Source of the DNA: Pseudomonadota bacterium
GTDB taxonomy: Bacteria; Pseudomonadota; Alphaproteobacteria; Rhizobiales; Hyphomicrobiaceae
DNA: 24,407 bases
NCBI GenBank assembly: GCA_023387235.1
Contig: JAEWIJ010000063.1
Location: 1-24,407 of the forward strand
Direction: 5' to 3'
Shown: piece by piece, positions 14,767 to 22,249 of the stretch
Layout of the letters: each line of letters starts with the position of its first letter
Numbering within the stretch: the first letter of the stretch is position 1
Made by a program: the position numbers and the translations under genes
Notes under the pieces: generated by a model
What the model was told of the DNA's origin: nothing
What the model saw: the letters and a program-made list of their open reading frames with translations, nothing else
Database searches by the model: none

Positions 14767-15257
14767 GGGCCTTCAGGTGCCTCGGGAATGCTCGCGGTCT
14801 GGCGGGCTCGCCACGCATCGACGCGCGCGGCAAGGGCGGGATCGGAGATGGCGAGGATCTGCGCGGCGAGAATGCCGGCGTTCGCGGCGCCGGGCTCACC
14901 GATGGCGAGCGTGCCGACGGGGATACCGGCCGGCATCTGCACGATCGAGAGCAGGCTGTCCTGCCCCGAGAGCGCGCTCGACTTGATCGGAACGCCGAGG
15001 ACGGGAAGCGGCGTCATCGACGCGGTCATGCCGGGAAGGTGGGCGGCACCGCCGGCACCGGCAATGATGATCTTGTAGCCCGCATCGCGCGCCTTCGTGG
15101 CGAAGTCGTAGAGGCGCTTCGGCGTGCGATGGGCGGAGATGACCCGTGCCTCATAGCTGATGCCCAGCTCGTCGAGGACCTCGGCGGCACGCTTCATGGT
15201 CGGCCAGTCCGAGCGGCTGCCCATGATGATCGCAACGTCAGCGGCCGACCCGGCCAT
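14763..15257 (-). CDS. purE: N5-carboxyaminoimidazole ribonucleotide mutase
   Basis: A 164-residue class I PurE. It moves the carboxylate of N5-CAIR (the product of PurK) to make 4-carboxy-AIR. Diagnostic motifs are IMGSRSDW near the N-terminus (about 11-18), SAHRTP with the catalytic histidine (about 41-46), and GAGGAAHLPGM (about 67-77) for the phosphate/ribose site. The LSGQDSLLSIVQMPAGIPV stretch is also typical. The ribosome-binding site AGGCAGGAA directly precedes the ATG. It is first in a purE-purK pair whose reading frames overlap by four bases. Confidence 0.97.
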   Translation of the reverse strand: MAGSAADVAIIMGSRSDWPTMKRAAEVLDELGISYEARVISAHRTPKRLYDFATKARDAGYKIIIAGAGGAAHLPGMTASMTPLPVLGVPIKSSALSGQDSLLSIVQMPAGIPVGTLAIGEPGAANAGILAAQILAISDPALAARVDAWRARQTASIPEAPEGP

Positions 15258-15380
15258 TTCCTGCCTCTTTCCTTGCCGTTGGCGGAAAACGAGAAACTAT
15301 TGATCCGTCCAGGCCGCTGCAAGCGCTCCCGCGCGGCATGGTGTGGACGATCTGCCTGTTCGGCGTGGGCGAGGCCCGGA

Positions 15381-15590
15381 TCAGGCGATGATGTCGGGCG
15401 TGATCTGGTCCTCGAGCGAGGTAATGCGGTCCTTGAGCAGCAGCTTCTGCTTCTTGAGCCGCTTGATCGTGACCTGGTCATTCGACTGCTCGGCCTCGAG
15501 CCGCACTATGCGCTCGTCGAGATCGCGGTGCTCGGCACGCAAAACGGCCAGCATCTCGCGTACCTCACGTTCGTCGGGTCGCTGCGTCAA
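15381..15590 (-). CDS. YdcH family protein (DUF465)
   Basis: A short helical protein matching the DUF465/YdcH family: LRAEHRDLDERIVRLE, then IKRLKKQKLLLKDRITSLED and the highly typical end QITPDIIA. Members are 60-75 residue helical hairpins of unknown function, often encoded near purE in alphaproteobacteria, as here (123 bases upstream of purE, same strand). The start is uncertain. The long form (69 residues) uses a TTG at 15590. An ATG at 15554 has GAGG 8 bases upstream and would give 57 residues. Family members usually have about a dozen residues before the EHRDLD motif, which fits either. Confidence 0.85.
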   Translation of the reverse strand: MTQRPDEREVREMLAVLRAEHRDLDERIVRLEAEQSNDQVTIKRLKKQKLLLKDRITSLEDQITPDIIA

Positions 15591-15767
15591 TGGGCCCTGC
15601 TCCGCTCATCCGTGGCCGAACGGTGCTCCGGCATATCCCCGCCGGCGGCGGCGCGCAAGTGAGGCGTTGTGCGGCGGCGGGATTCGGCCGCGGCCCCTTG
15701 CTCGGACGCCGTCGCACCGGCAATTCTGGTCCGGTGAGATGGCGGCAGGGGCCTTGGGAATCGATTC

Positions 15768-16106
15768 ATGGACAGGCGGGGGTGGGGAGCCATAGCGGGT
15801 ACGATGCTGATTCTCGGTCTCGGGGCAGGCGGCGCCCGGGCGACCGGGGACGCCGCGAAGGGGCGTGCCCTCGCCGAGCGGCTCTGCGCCCAGTGCCACA
15901 TGGTGCCCGGGCAGGGCGAGAAGCGGGGCGCCAATGAAATTCCCGGGTTCGCCGCCGTCGCGCAACGGCGCAACCAGACGCCGGAAGGCATCGTCGCGTG
16001 GCTGCGCAGCGTCCCGCCCATGATGCCGAACCATCATCTGAGCCAGGACGAAATGCACGCGCTCGCGGCCTTCATCATGACGCTCGGCGAGAAGCCGAAA
16101 AGATAA
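15768..16106 (+). CDS. Small class I c-type cytochrome
   Basis: A 112-residue protein with a signal peptide (about 1-26, MDRRGWG... then a hydrophobic core ending near ARA). One haem c site, CAQCH (Cys40, Cys43, His44), follows. The probable axial methionine is in the PPMMPNHHLS segment (about 83-92), and the C-terminal helix HALAAFIMTLG is typical of class I cytochrome c. It is periplasmic and probably carries single electrons. Its partner is not evident: no oxidase or dehydrogenase gene adjoins it. The ATG at 15768 has a modest GGGAA upstream. It is divergent from the DUF465 gene and followed after about 100 bases by hydroxypyruvate isomerase. Confidence 0.9.
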   Translation: MDRRGWGAIAGTMLILGLGAGGARATGDAAKGRALAERLCAQCHMVPGQGEKRGANEIPGFAAVAQRRNQTPEGIVAWLRSVPPMMPNHHLSQDEMHALAAFIMTLGEKPKR

Positions 16107-16203
16107 GCTAGCGCGTGGTCCGCGGGACCTGCTGACAAGGCGCGCCGCCTCTGCAATGCTCGGCGCAATCCAATCAACGCGCACGATCGGGAGGACTAAC
16201 GCC

Positions 16204-16980
16204 ATGCCGCGCTTCGCCGCCAATCTCTCGTTCCTGTTCCTGGATCTCCCGTTCCTCGATCGGTTCGAGGCCGCGGCAAAGGCCGGCTTCCGCGCCGTCG
16301 AGTTTCTTTTTCCCTACGAGAACAAGCCCGAGGAGATCGCGGAGCGGCTGAAGGCCAATGGCCTGACGCAGGCGCTGTTCAACCTGCCGCCCGGCGACTG
16401 GACCAAGGGCGAGCGCGGGCTCGCCGCCATTCCTGGCCGCGAGGCGGAGTTCGAGCAGGCCGTGGCGACGGCGCTCCGCTATGCCGAGGCAACCGGCTGC
16501 CGGCGCATTCATGCCATGCCCGGCTTGCGCCATCACGGCGCCGAGCGGCGCACGTACGTTGCCAATCTGAGGCGGGCGGCGCGTCTTGCGGCCAAGGACG
16601 ACGTGGATGTGATCATCGAGCCGATCAACACGCGTGACATTCCAGGCTCCTTCCTGAACACGACGGGAGAAGCGCGCGCGGTCATCTACGAGGTCGACGA
16701 GCCCAATCTCGGCCTGCAGTTCGACCTCTATCACCGCCAGATCCAGGAGGGCGACACCGCGATGGCGATCCGCGAGTTCGGGCACCTCGCGCGCCACTAC
16801 CAGATTGCGAGCCCGCCCGACCGCGGTGAGCCGGATGATGGGGAAATGAACTACGCCTTTCTTTTCCGGGAGATCGACGCGAGCGGCTTCTCGGGTTATG
16901 TCGGGTGCGAGTACAAACCGCGTAAGAGCACGCTTGAAGGCCTCGGATGGGCCGCAAAGTGCGGGGTGACGCTCGGCTGA
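16204..16980 (+). CDS. hyi: Hydroxypyruvate isomerase family protein
   Basis: A 258-residue TIM-barrel enzyme of the xylose-isomerase-like family. It matches Hyi/OtnI: FAANLSFLFLDLPFLDRF at the start, GFRAVEFLFPYE, LFNLPPGDW, HAMPG, VDVIIEPINTRDIPGSFL with a metal-ligand and catalytic Glu, LGLQFDLYHRQ, and the closing GCEYKPR with the second catalytic Glu. It interconverts hydroxypyruvate and tartronate semialdehyde, or in related proteins 2-oxo-tetronates. No glyoxylate genes (gcl, glxR) are present here to fix the pathway. The ATG at 16204 has GGGAGG about 10 bases upstream; an in-frame ATG at 16156 is less likely. tolB follows 104 bases downstream. Confidence 0.88.
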   Translation: MPRFAANLSFLFLDLPFLDRFEAAAKAGFRAVEFLFPYENKPEEIAERLKANGLTQALFNLPPGDWTKGERGLAAIPGREAEFEQAVATALRYAEATGCRRIHAMPGLRHHGAERRTYVANLRRAARLAAKDDVDVIIEPINTRDIPGSFLNTTGEARAVIYEVDEPNLGLQFDLYHRQIQEGDTAMAIREFGHLARHYQIASPPDRGEPDDGEMNYAFLFREIDASGFSGYVGCEYKPRKSTLEGLGWAAKCGVTLG

Positions 16981-17084
16981 GCCGATCCCCGTTCCGGCGT
17001 CGAGGGCTTCCGAGCGCTCCAAACTTTCGACACCTTGGCGTCGCACAGCGTCCAGGGAATCCTCCGGGGACGGGCGAAATCATA

Positions 17085-18443
17085 ATGTCTGGCACGACGA
17101 CGAAGCGCACCCTGACGCGGCGAAGCGCCCTTCAGATCGGCGCCGCGGCCGCGCTCGCGCCTGCGCTGACGCCTCTCCATCCGGCCATCGCGCAGCGTGG
17201 GCCGCTCCAGGTCGACGTCGACCAGGGCAATATCCGGCCGCGTCCGATCGCCATTCCGCCGTTCCTCGGCGACGATCCCCGCATCGCGGCCGATGTCGCA
17301 GGCGTCGTCGCGTCGGATCTCGAAAGCTCGGGGCTCTTCCAGCCGCTCGATCCTCAGGGCTTCATCGAGCGCATCGGCGACGTCAATGCGGTGCCGCGCT
17401 TTGCCGACTGGCGCAGTGCCGGTGCCGAGGCGCTTGTCGTCGGGCGCGTGTCGCAGGTTCAGGACGGGCGCGTCAGGGCCGAGTTCCGCCTGTGGGACGT
17501 CGTGCTCGGCAAGCAGCTCACAGGCCAGCAATTCACGACGACGGTCTCGAACTGGCGTCGGGTCGGGCACATCATGGCCGACCAGGTCTGGGAGAAGCTC
17601 ACGCTCGAGAAGGGCTACTTCGATTCACGCATCGTCTTCATCGACGAGACCGGGCCTAAGCAGAAGCGCGTCAAGCGTCTCGCGATGATGGATCAGGACG
17701 GGCACAACGTGAGGCTGCTGAGCCAGGGCGGCGAGCTCGTGCTGACGCCGCGCTTCAGCCCCGTCACGCAGGACATCACCTACATGTCCTACGGTGCTGG
17801 CTCGCAGCCGCGCGTCGTCATGCTCAACATCGAGAGCGGGCAGCGCAATGTGGTTGGCGACTTCCCGGGCATGACCTTCGCGCCGCGCTTCTCGCCAGAC
17901 GGGCAGCGCGTGATCATGAGCCTCCAGCAGGAAGGCGACAGCTCCATTCTCGAGATGGATCTCCGCAGTCGTCAGATCCGCCGCCTCACGCAGGGACGGG
18001 CGATCGACACGGGTCCGTGCTACGCGCCCGACGGCCGCCAGATCGTGTTCGAGTCCGACCGCGACGGACACCAGGCCCTTTACGTCATGGAAGCCGACGG
18101 GAGCGCCCCGCGACGCATCGGCATGGGCGGGGAGGGCCGCTACTCGACGCCCGTATGGTCCCCGCGCGGCGACTACATCGCCTTCACGAAGCAAATGTCT
18201 GGCCGCTTCCTGATCGGCGTCATGCGCCCCGATGGCTCAGGCGAGCGCGTGCTGACAGAGGGCTACCATAACGAAGGCCCAACCTGGGCGCCGAACGGCC
18301 GCTTCCTGATGTTCTTCCGCGAGCATCAGGGGGCCAACGGCGGGCCGCGCATCTATTCCATCGACCTGACCGGCCGCAACGAGCGGGTGATTCGCACGCC
18401 ATCGTTCGCATCCGACCCCGCTTGGTCGCCGTTGTTGCGGTAA
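17085..18443 (+). CDS. tolB: Tol-Pal system protein TolB
   Basis: A 452-residue periplasmic protein with an N-terminal signal (about 1-37, ending IAQ). An alpha/beta domain follows (about 45-180: IRPRPIAIPPFL, DLESSGLFQPLD, LVVGRV, VWEKLTLEKGYFDSRIVFI), then a C-terminal six-bladed beta-propeller (about 200-452) with repeated PRFSPDG, CYAPDGRQIVF, PVWSPRGDYIAF and PTWAPNGRFLMFF blades. TolB links Pal to the inner-membrane TolQRA motor in outer-membrane constriction. The signal carries twin arginines (TLTRRSAL, Arg12-Arg13) before a mildly hydrophobic stretch, so export by Tat is possible. The ATG at 17085 gives the normal length. It is unusual that no tolQ, tolR, tolA, pal or cpoB lies beside it. 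Confidence 0.95.
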   Translation: MSGTTTKRTLTRRSALQIGAAAALAPALTPLHPAIAQRGPLQVDVDQGNIRPRPIAIPPFLGDDPRIAADVAGVVASDLESSGLFQPLDPQGFIERIGDVNAVPRFADWRSAGAEALVVGRVSQVQDGRVRAEFRLWDVVLGKQLTGQQFTTTVSNWRRVGHIMADQVWEKLTLEKGYFDSRIVFIDETGPKQKRVKRLAMMDQDGHNVRLLSQGGELVLTPRFSPVTQDITYMSYGAGSQPRVVMLNIESGQRNVVGDFPGMTFAPRFSPDGQRVIMSLQQEGDSSILEMDLRSRQIRRLTQGRAIDTGPCYAPDGRQIVFESDRDGHQALYVMEADGSAPRRIGMGGEGRYSTPVWSPRGDYIAFTKQMSGRFLIGVMRPDGSGERVLTEGYHNEGPTWAPNGRFLMFFREHQGANGGPRIYSIDLTGRNERVIRTPSFASDPAWSPLLR

Positions 18444-18820
18444 GGCGACGAGCTTGAACCGTGTTCGGATCGATTGGCCCGTGTAAACCGCCACATTTCG
18501 GCCAAGGTCCAGCGCGCCGGCCCATTTTCAGTGTCTTTTTCGCACCTCTAGCGGCACAAAACATCCACAGATTGTCCGCGATCCTTGATCTGAACAAGGC
18601 TCACAAGTACCCAGAATAGGGCGACTGCTACGTTCAGCGGTGGGCCTCGGGGGCAGCCATTCGTGGAGACTCCCGATCCCCTTCTTGGATGTAGCCATTG
18701 GGACATGCGCGCACCCTAGCGTCGTATGCGCCAATGAGCGTGGCGCCAATGCGCCGGTGACGGAGCAGGGTCTGCGTTGAGAGTTGATCCCATCACGGGG
18801 CTTTCTAGGGGAGACTGACT
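18444..18820. other. Intergenic region, no gene seen
   Basis: No ORF here has a convincing start or coding pattern. It includes a moderately AT-rich tract (about 18520-18600) with CATCCACAG, a 7/9 match to a DnaA box, and near 18730-18760 a short direct repeat of GCGCCAATG with a TGGCGCCA palindrome. The right end should hold the promoter of the small lipoprotein gene. Confidence 0.4.
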
Positions 18821-18952
18821 ATGAAGAGTGCTATCGTTCTTGCCACGGTGATCGCGGCTGTCGCTCTTGGCGCGTGCCGCAAGGAAGTGGCTCATGAATC
18901 GTACAAGCTCGGCGCGGGCGACGTTGCTCCCGTGACGCAGCAGGTGCGCTAA
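18821..18952 (+). CDS. 43-residue lipoprotein
   Basis: A 43-codon ORF with GGGGAG 9 bases before the ATG. The peptide MKSAIVLATVIAAVALGAC is a lipoprotein signal: basic start, hydrophobic core and an L-G-A-C lipobox with Cys19. About 24 mature residues remain (CRKEVAHESYKLGAGDVAP...). It should be acylated and held in the membrane. Arg at +2 rather than Asp favours the outer membrane by the E. coli rule, which may not hold here. Function is unknown. After the TAA the same frame stays open for 62 more codons, which is described separately. Confidence 0.65.
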   Translation: MKSAIVLATVIAAVALGACRKEVAHESYKLGAGDVAPVTQQVR

Positions 18953-19167
18953 CTGATCCTATCCGGGGGTGTCCGCCTGACGGGCGACTCCGGCATTCGG
19001 ACAGCAACCAAGCCGTATTGTTTGCCGAAGGGCACGCAATGCGGCTTCGTTGTTTTTGGGGTACGGACGTACGGAGCCTTCGAGACGATCGCTCAGGCGC
19101 GCGATCCAGCGACCGGCGAAGGTCTCAGCATTTCAGGTTGAGGCGAGATAGGTGCGACCCCGGCCAC
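18953..19167. other. Intergenic region with an in-frame open extension of the lipoprotein gene
   Basis: Directly after the TAA at 18950-18952 the same frame runs open for 62 codons to a TGA at 19139-19141. The hypothetical peptide has a protein-like look in its later half (LPKGTQCGFVVFGVRTYGAF) but no good start codon or ribosome-binding site. It may be chance or the remains of a longer ancestral gene. Confidence 0.3.
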
Positions 19168-19422
19168 TCAGGCCGTCGCGCCGCCGCGGAGATGCGGGAG
19201 GCGCCCGCGCAGGCGCGTTCCGAAAGCCAGAACCGGCGCGAGCAGCTCGATGCTGCGGAAGTCCACGCGATGCGTGCGGGAGATGATCGCCGGGAGATTG
19301 GTCGACGCTGGCACGTCGGCTCGCCGTGCAATGGAGGCGCGCTCCACATCCGTGTCGTCATCCGGAGCCGCCATTGCGAATCCGGCAGCCAGTGCGGCGC
19401 GATTCAGTCGCTCGATACTCAT
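19168..19422 (-). CDS. 84-residue hypothetical protein
   Basis: An 84-codon minus-strand ORF with GCGAGG about 8 bases before the ATG. Its codons are of the type favoured in this genome (mostly G or C in third position, few rare codons), whereas the overlapping plus-strand ORF is rich in Arg, Ser and Cys and looks like a shadow. The protein (MSIERLNRAALAAGFAMAAP...) has no signal peptide, membrane span or known motif that I recognise. The Pro-rich, Arg-rich end is probably helical. A good promoter with a palindrome lies about 90 bases upstream of the start, which supports a regulated gene. Confidence 0.5.
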   Translation of the reverse strand: MSIERLNRAALAAGFAMAAPDDDTDVERASIARRADVPASTNLPAIISRTHRVDFRSIELLAPVLAFGTRLRGRLPHLRGGATA

Positions 19423-19513
19423 GTCGCCGACCTCGCTTGACCACCGATGGACCGATACGCTGTCCTCGGCCGACCCTCGATGCCCCGCACAGGTGTCATC
19501 TGTGCCAGAACAT

Positions 19514-19548
19514 TGTGGATAATGTGCGACACTTTATCATCACGTCAA
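19514..19548 (-). promoter_or_regulatory. Promoter with overlapping 21-bp palindrome and DnaA box
   Basis: On the minus strand TTGACG (19548-19543) and CATTAT (19524-19519) are separated by 18 bases, forming a sigma-70-like promoter reading towards the 84-residue ORF. Positions 19518-19538 form a near-perfect inverted repeat, GATAATGTG / CACTTTATC around a 3-base centre, with one mismatch, and cover the -10 and spacer. The minus strand also reads TTATCCACA (19522-19514), a perfect DnaA box. Repression or DnaA control at this site is an inference. Confidence 0.5.
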
Positions 19549-19643
19549 GCAAAAATTGGTAAACATCCGTGAACCTGCCATGCGCGCAGCACCAAGCTGC
19601 TGGTTTGTCTTGGCCTGACAGTCCCGTGCAGAGAGCGTGCCAG

Positions 19644-20516
19644 CTACGGCGGATCGCTGGCCGGCAGGGTCGCGAACGGCGCGACCGCGACATGGGCCGC
19701 GGCGAGCACCTTCAGCCATCCCTCGCTCGCCAGGAACGCGCGCTCTGCGTCGCGCTCCGCAGTCATGCTATCGAGCGCCGCCAGAGTTGTATCGGAGTAG
19801 CCGGGGTGGCACATCGCGAGCGGGCGCGGCCCGAGATCGCGGACGAAGCGCGCGAAGAGATCGTCCAGGCGCCGATCGGTCGCGCCGAACTGGTAGATGC
19901 CGCTGAACCCATCGTTGGTCGCAAATCCCGCGGTCGTCGCCTGGCCCCAGAACCCCGTGCCGAGCGTCGAGATCAGCACTGCCTTCTGCTGCGCAACGCC
20001 CCGCCTCATGATCCGCGACATCGGCTCATGGCATGAGCGCAGGTAAGGCTTAGGGCCGCCCTGGCGGCCGAGCACCCGCAGGAGCGCGCTGCGCACGCCA
20101 GGTAGCTGATGGACGTGATGATGCCCATCGACATGGGCTGGCTGACTCCCCCAGACCGTAACGAACGCCTCGAGCTGCCGCTCGATCTCGGCCTCGATCT
20201 CCGCGATCGGCAGGCGGCCGAGCAGACTCGCGCGCACGACGGCGTCGATCGGGGGGAGTCGCCCGGCCGTCGCGAACTCGGACATCGCACCGAGCGGCGT
20301 CTGATCGGTCAGCGTGAGATGGAGCCCGATGTCGGCATGGCCCGCGACCGCGGCCAGCGCCGGCCCCTCCTCGGGCCAATAGGGGCAGACGGTCATGACG
20401 CTTGTCGCCGAGATGCGGCCGTCCGCGATCAGCTCGCGAATGGCGCGGCTGACGCCGGGCGTCAGTGCATAGTCGTCCGCGCAGACGACGAGCTTCTTGC
20501 GGCCTTCGGTCGGCAT
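19644..20516 (-). CDS. ChbG/HpnK family carbohydrate deacetylase
   Basis: A 290-residue YdjC-fold enzyme. Hallmarks are the N-terminal VVCADDYALTPGVSRAI with the metal-binding Asp pair (14-15), the GLHLTLTD segment, the HVDGHHHVHQLP metal/catalytic motif, and CHPGYSD near the end. The family removes acetyl groups from N-acetylated sugars: ChbG acts on chitobiose and HpnK on N-acetylglucosaminyl hopanoid. The window has an HpnI-like glycosyltransferase 11 kb away but no other hopanoid gene, so the substrate is left open. The ATG at 20516 has GGAGG 9 bases upstream; the frame is open for 39 more codons. It is divergent from gloB, with the two starts 144 bases apart. Confidence 0.87.
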   Translation of the reverse strand: MPTEGRKKLVVCADDYALTPGVSRAIRELIADGRISATSVMTVCPYWPEEGPALAAVAGHADIGLHLTLTDQTPLGAMSEFATAGRLPPIDAVVRASLLGRLPIAEIEAEIERQLEAFVTVWGSQPAHVDGHHHVHQLPGVRSALLRVLGRQGGPKPYLRSCHEPMSRIMRRGVAQQKAVLISTLGTGFWGQATTAGFATNDGFSGIYQFGATDRRLDDLFARFVRDLGPRPLAMCHPGYSDTTLAALDSMTAERDAERAFLASEGWLKVLAAAHVAVAPFATLPASDPP

Positions 20517-20659
20517 GAGATGACACCTCCGCGCGCCGTGGTCGCCTTCGCCGCCGGCGCCATTGGCAATGCGGGCAGACTGCGATACTGCAAATCCATG
20601 AGCGCGGCCAGAGCTGCCGCCGATCCCGCTCAACCCACCAGAATTCCCAGGAGGACGAC

Positions 20660-21430
20660 ATGAGCCGCCTCGACGTACATCAGTTCATCTGCCGCAGCGA
20701 TAATTTCGCTGTTCTGCTGCACGATCCCGAAACCGGCGCGACCGCCAGCATCGATGCACCGGACGCCACCGCGATCCGCCGCGAGCTCGCCAACAAGGGC
20801 TGGAAGCTCACCCACATCCTCGTGACGCATCATCACGCCGATCATGTCGAAGGCATCCTGCCGCTGAAATCCGAGACCGGCTGCAAGGTCATCGGACCCA
20901 AGGCCGAGGCGTCGAAGATCGAGGGCCTCGACGAACTCGTCGCCGAGGGTGACACATTCAAGTTCGCCGGGCATCAGGTCGATGTCATCGACACGCCAGG
21001 GCACACTGCCGGCCATATCAGTCTCGTCATGCCCGATCAGAAGATGGCTTTCGTCGGCGACACGCTGTTCGTCATGGGGTGCGGCCGCATCATCGAAGGC
21101 GACCCGCAGATGATGTGGAATTCGCTGCAGAAGATCGCCCGGCTGCCCAAGGACACCGAGCTCTACTGCGGCCACGAGTACACGGTCGCCAATGCGAAGT
21201 TCGCGCTGGCGATCGAGCCGGCCAACGAGAAGCTCGTGGAGCGTGCCGCGCAGGTGACCGCGCTTCGCGCCCGCAATGCGCTCACGCAGCCGACGCGCGT
21301 CGATATCGAGCTTGAGACCAATCCTTTCCTGCGTCCGCAAGTGCCGGCCATCCGCGAGCGGCTCGGCATGAAGGACAAAACGGACTGGGAGGTTTTCGCC
21401 GAGATCCGCGAGCGCAAGAACCGCAGCTAG
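20660..21430 (+). CDS. gloB: Hydroxyacylglutathione hydrolase (glyoxalase II)
   Basis: A 256-residue metallo-beta-lactamase-fold enzyme that hydrolyses S-lactoylglutathione to lactate and glutathione, the second step of methylglyoxal detoxification, in the cytoplasm. The binuclear metal motif THHHADH is at 56-62. Further ligands are in DTPGHTAGHIS and FVGDTLFVMGCGR, and YCGHEYT is typical. The C-terminal glyoxalase II helical domain is present and ends in ERLGMKDKTDWEVFAEIRERK. The start has CAGGAGG 5 bases upstream. The length equals that of the family. Confidence 0.96.
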   Translation: MSRLDVHQFICRSDNFAVLLHDPETGATASIDAPDATAIRRELANKGWKLTHILVTHHHADHVEGILPLKSETGCKVIGPKAEASKIEGLDELVAEGDTFKFAGHQVDVIDTPGHTAGHISLVMPDQKMAFVGDTLFVMGCGRIIEGDPQMMWNSLQKIARLPKDTELYCGHEYTVANAKFALAIEPANEKLVERAAQVTALRARNALTQPTRVDIELETNPFLRPQVPAIRERLGMKDKTDWEVFAEIRERKNRS

Positions 21431-21469
21431 TTGCTCAAGTTGTAGCATCCCCGCACAGGCAGCACGTCC

Positions 21470-22213
21470 ATGCAGACCATCCTCCACGAGAACCCGTCCC
21501 CGGGAACGAATGCGCACGATCAGCCGATCGGCTCGCCCATCCCGGGCTGGACGCCGCGCGCGCTGCCGCCGCGCACGCCCATGACTGGCACGCGCTGCGA
21601 TATCGTCATCCTCGATCCGGCGGCGCACATCGACGATTTGTGGGAGGCTTTCTCCGCTGACCCGAGCGGACGGAGCTGGACGTACTTGTTCGTCGACATG
21701 CCGGCGAGCAAGGAGGCGCTGCGCACGTATCTCGATGCGCAGGCGAAGCTCACCGACCCGCTGTGCCACACGATCATCGAGCGCGCGAGCGGACGCGCCG
21801 TCGGCATCGCGAGCTTCATGCGCATCGATCCCAACATGGGCGCGATCGAGGTTGGCAACATCAATTACTCGGAACGCCTGAAGCGCACGGCCATCGCCAC
21901 CGAGGCGATGTATCTCATGATGAAGCGCGTGTTCGACGAGCTCGGCTATCGCCGCTACGAATGGAAGTGCGACAGCCTCAATCATCCCTCGCGCAAAGCG
22001 GCGGAGCGCTATGGTTACATCTACGAGGGCACGTTCCGCCAGGCCGTGGTCTACAAGGGCCGCAATCGCGACACCGCGTGGTTCTCGATGATCGACAAGG
22101 AATGGCCCGCTCTCAAGCGCGCCTACGAGACGTGGCTCGATCCGGCGAACTTCGATGCGTCGGGCAATCAGCGCCGGGGCCTCGCCGAGCTGATCGCGGA
22201 GGCGAAGCGCTAG
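21470..22213 (+). CDS. GNAT family N-acetyltransferase (RimJ/RimL-like)
   Basis: A 247-residue protein. Residues about 45-215 form a GNAT domain of the RimJ/RimL type, with HTIIERASGRAVGIASFMRIDPNMGAIEVGNINYS (central strands), a helix ATEAMYLMMKRVFDELGYRRYEWKCDSLNHPSRKAAERYGYIYEGTFR in its typical place and an end strand DTAWFSMID. The DNA-coded N-terminal 40 residues are polar and Pro-rich. Such enzymes acetylate protein N-termini or small amines; the target is unknown. It follows gloB by 39 bases and precedes mnmE by 36, so all three may be co-transcribed. The ATG at 21470 has only a weak ribosome-binding site. Confidence 0.88.
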   Translation: MQTILHENPSPGTNAHDQPIGSPIPGWTPRALPPRTPMTGTRCDIVILDPAAHIDDLWEAFSADPSGRSWTYLFVDMPASKEALRTYLDAQAKLTDPLCHTIIERASGRAVGIASFMRIDPNMGAIEVGNINYSERLKRTAIATEAMYLMMKRVFDELGYRRYEWKCDSLNHPSRKAAERYGYIYEGTFRQAVVYKGRNRDTAWFSMIDKEWPALKRAYETWLDPANFDASGNQRRGLAELIAEAKR

Positions 22214-22249
22214 CCGCGTTATGATACGTGCTGCGAGCAGGTCCACGTC

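Noticed and set aside
16174..17046. A 290-codon minus-strand ORF opposite hydroxypyruvate isomerase
   Set aside because: It is a shadow of the plus-strand gene, which has clear family motifs.
19018..19440. A 140-codon plus-strand ORF overlapping the 84-residue minus-strand ORF
   Set aside because: Its composition (many Arg, Ser, Cys and His) and lack of a ribosome-binding site look non-coding. The minus-strand frame has better codons and a promoter.
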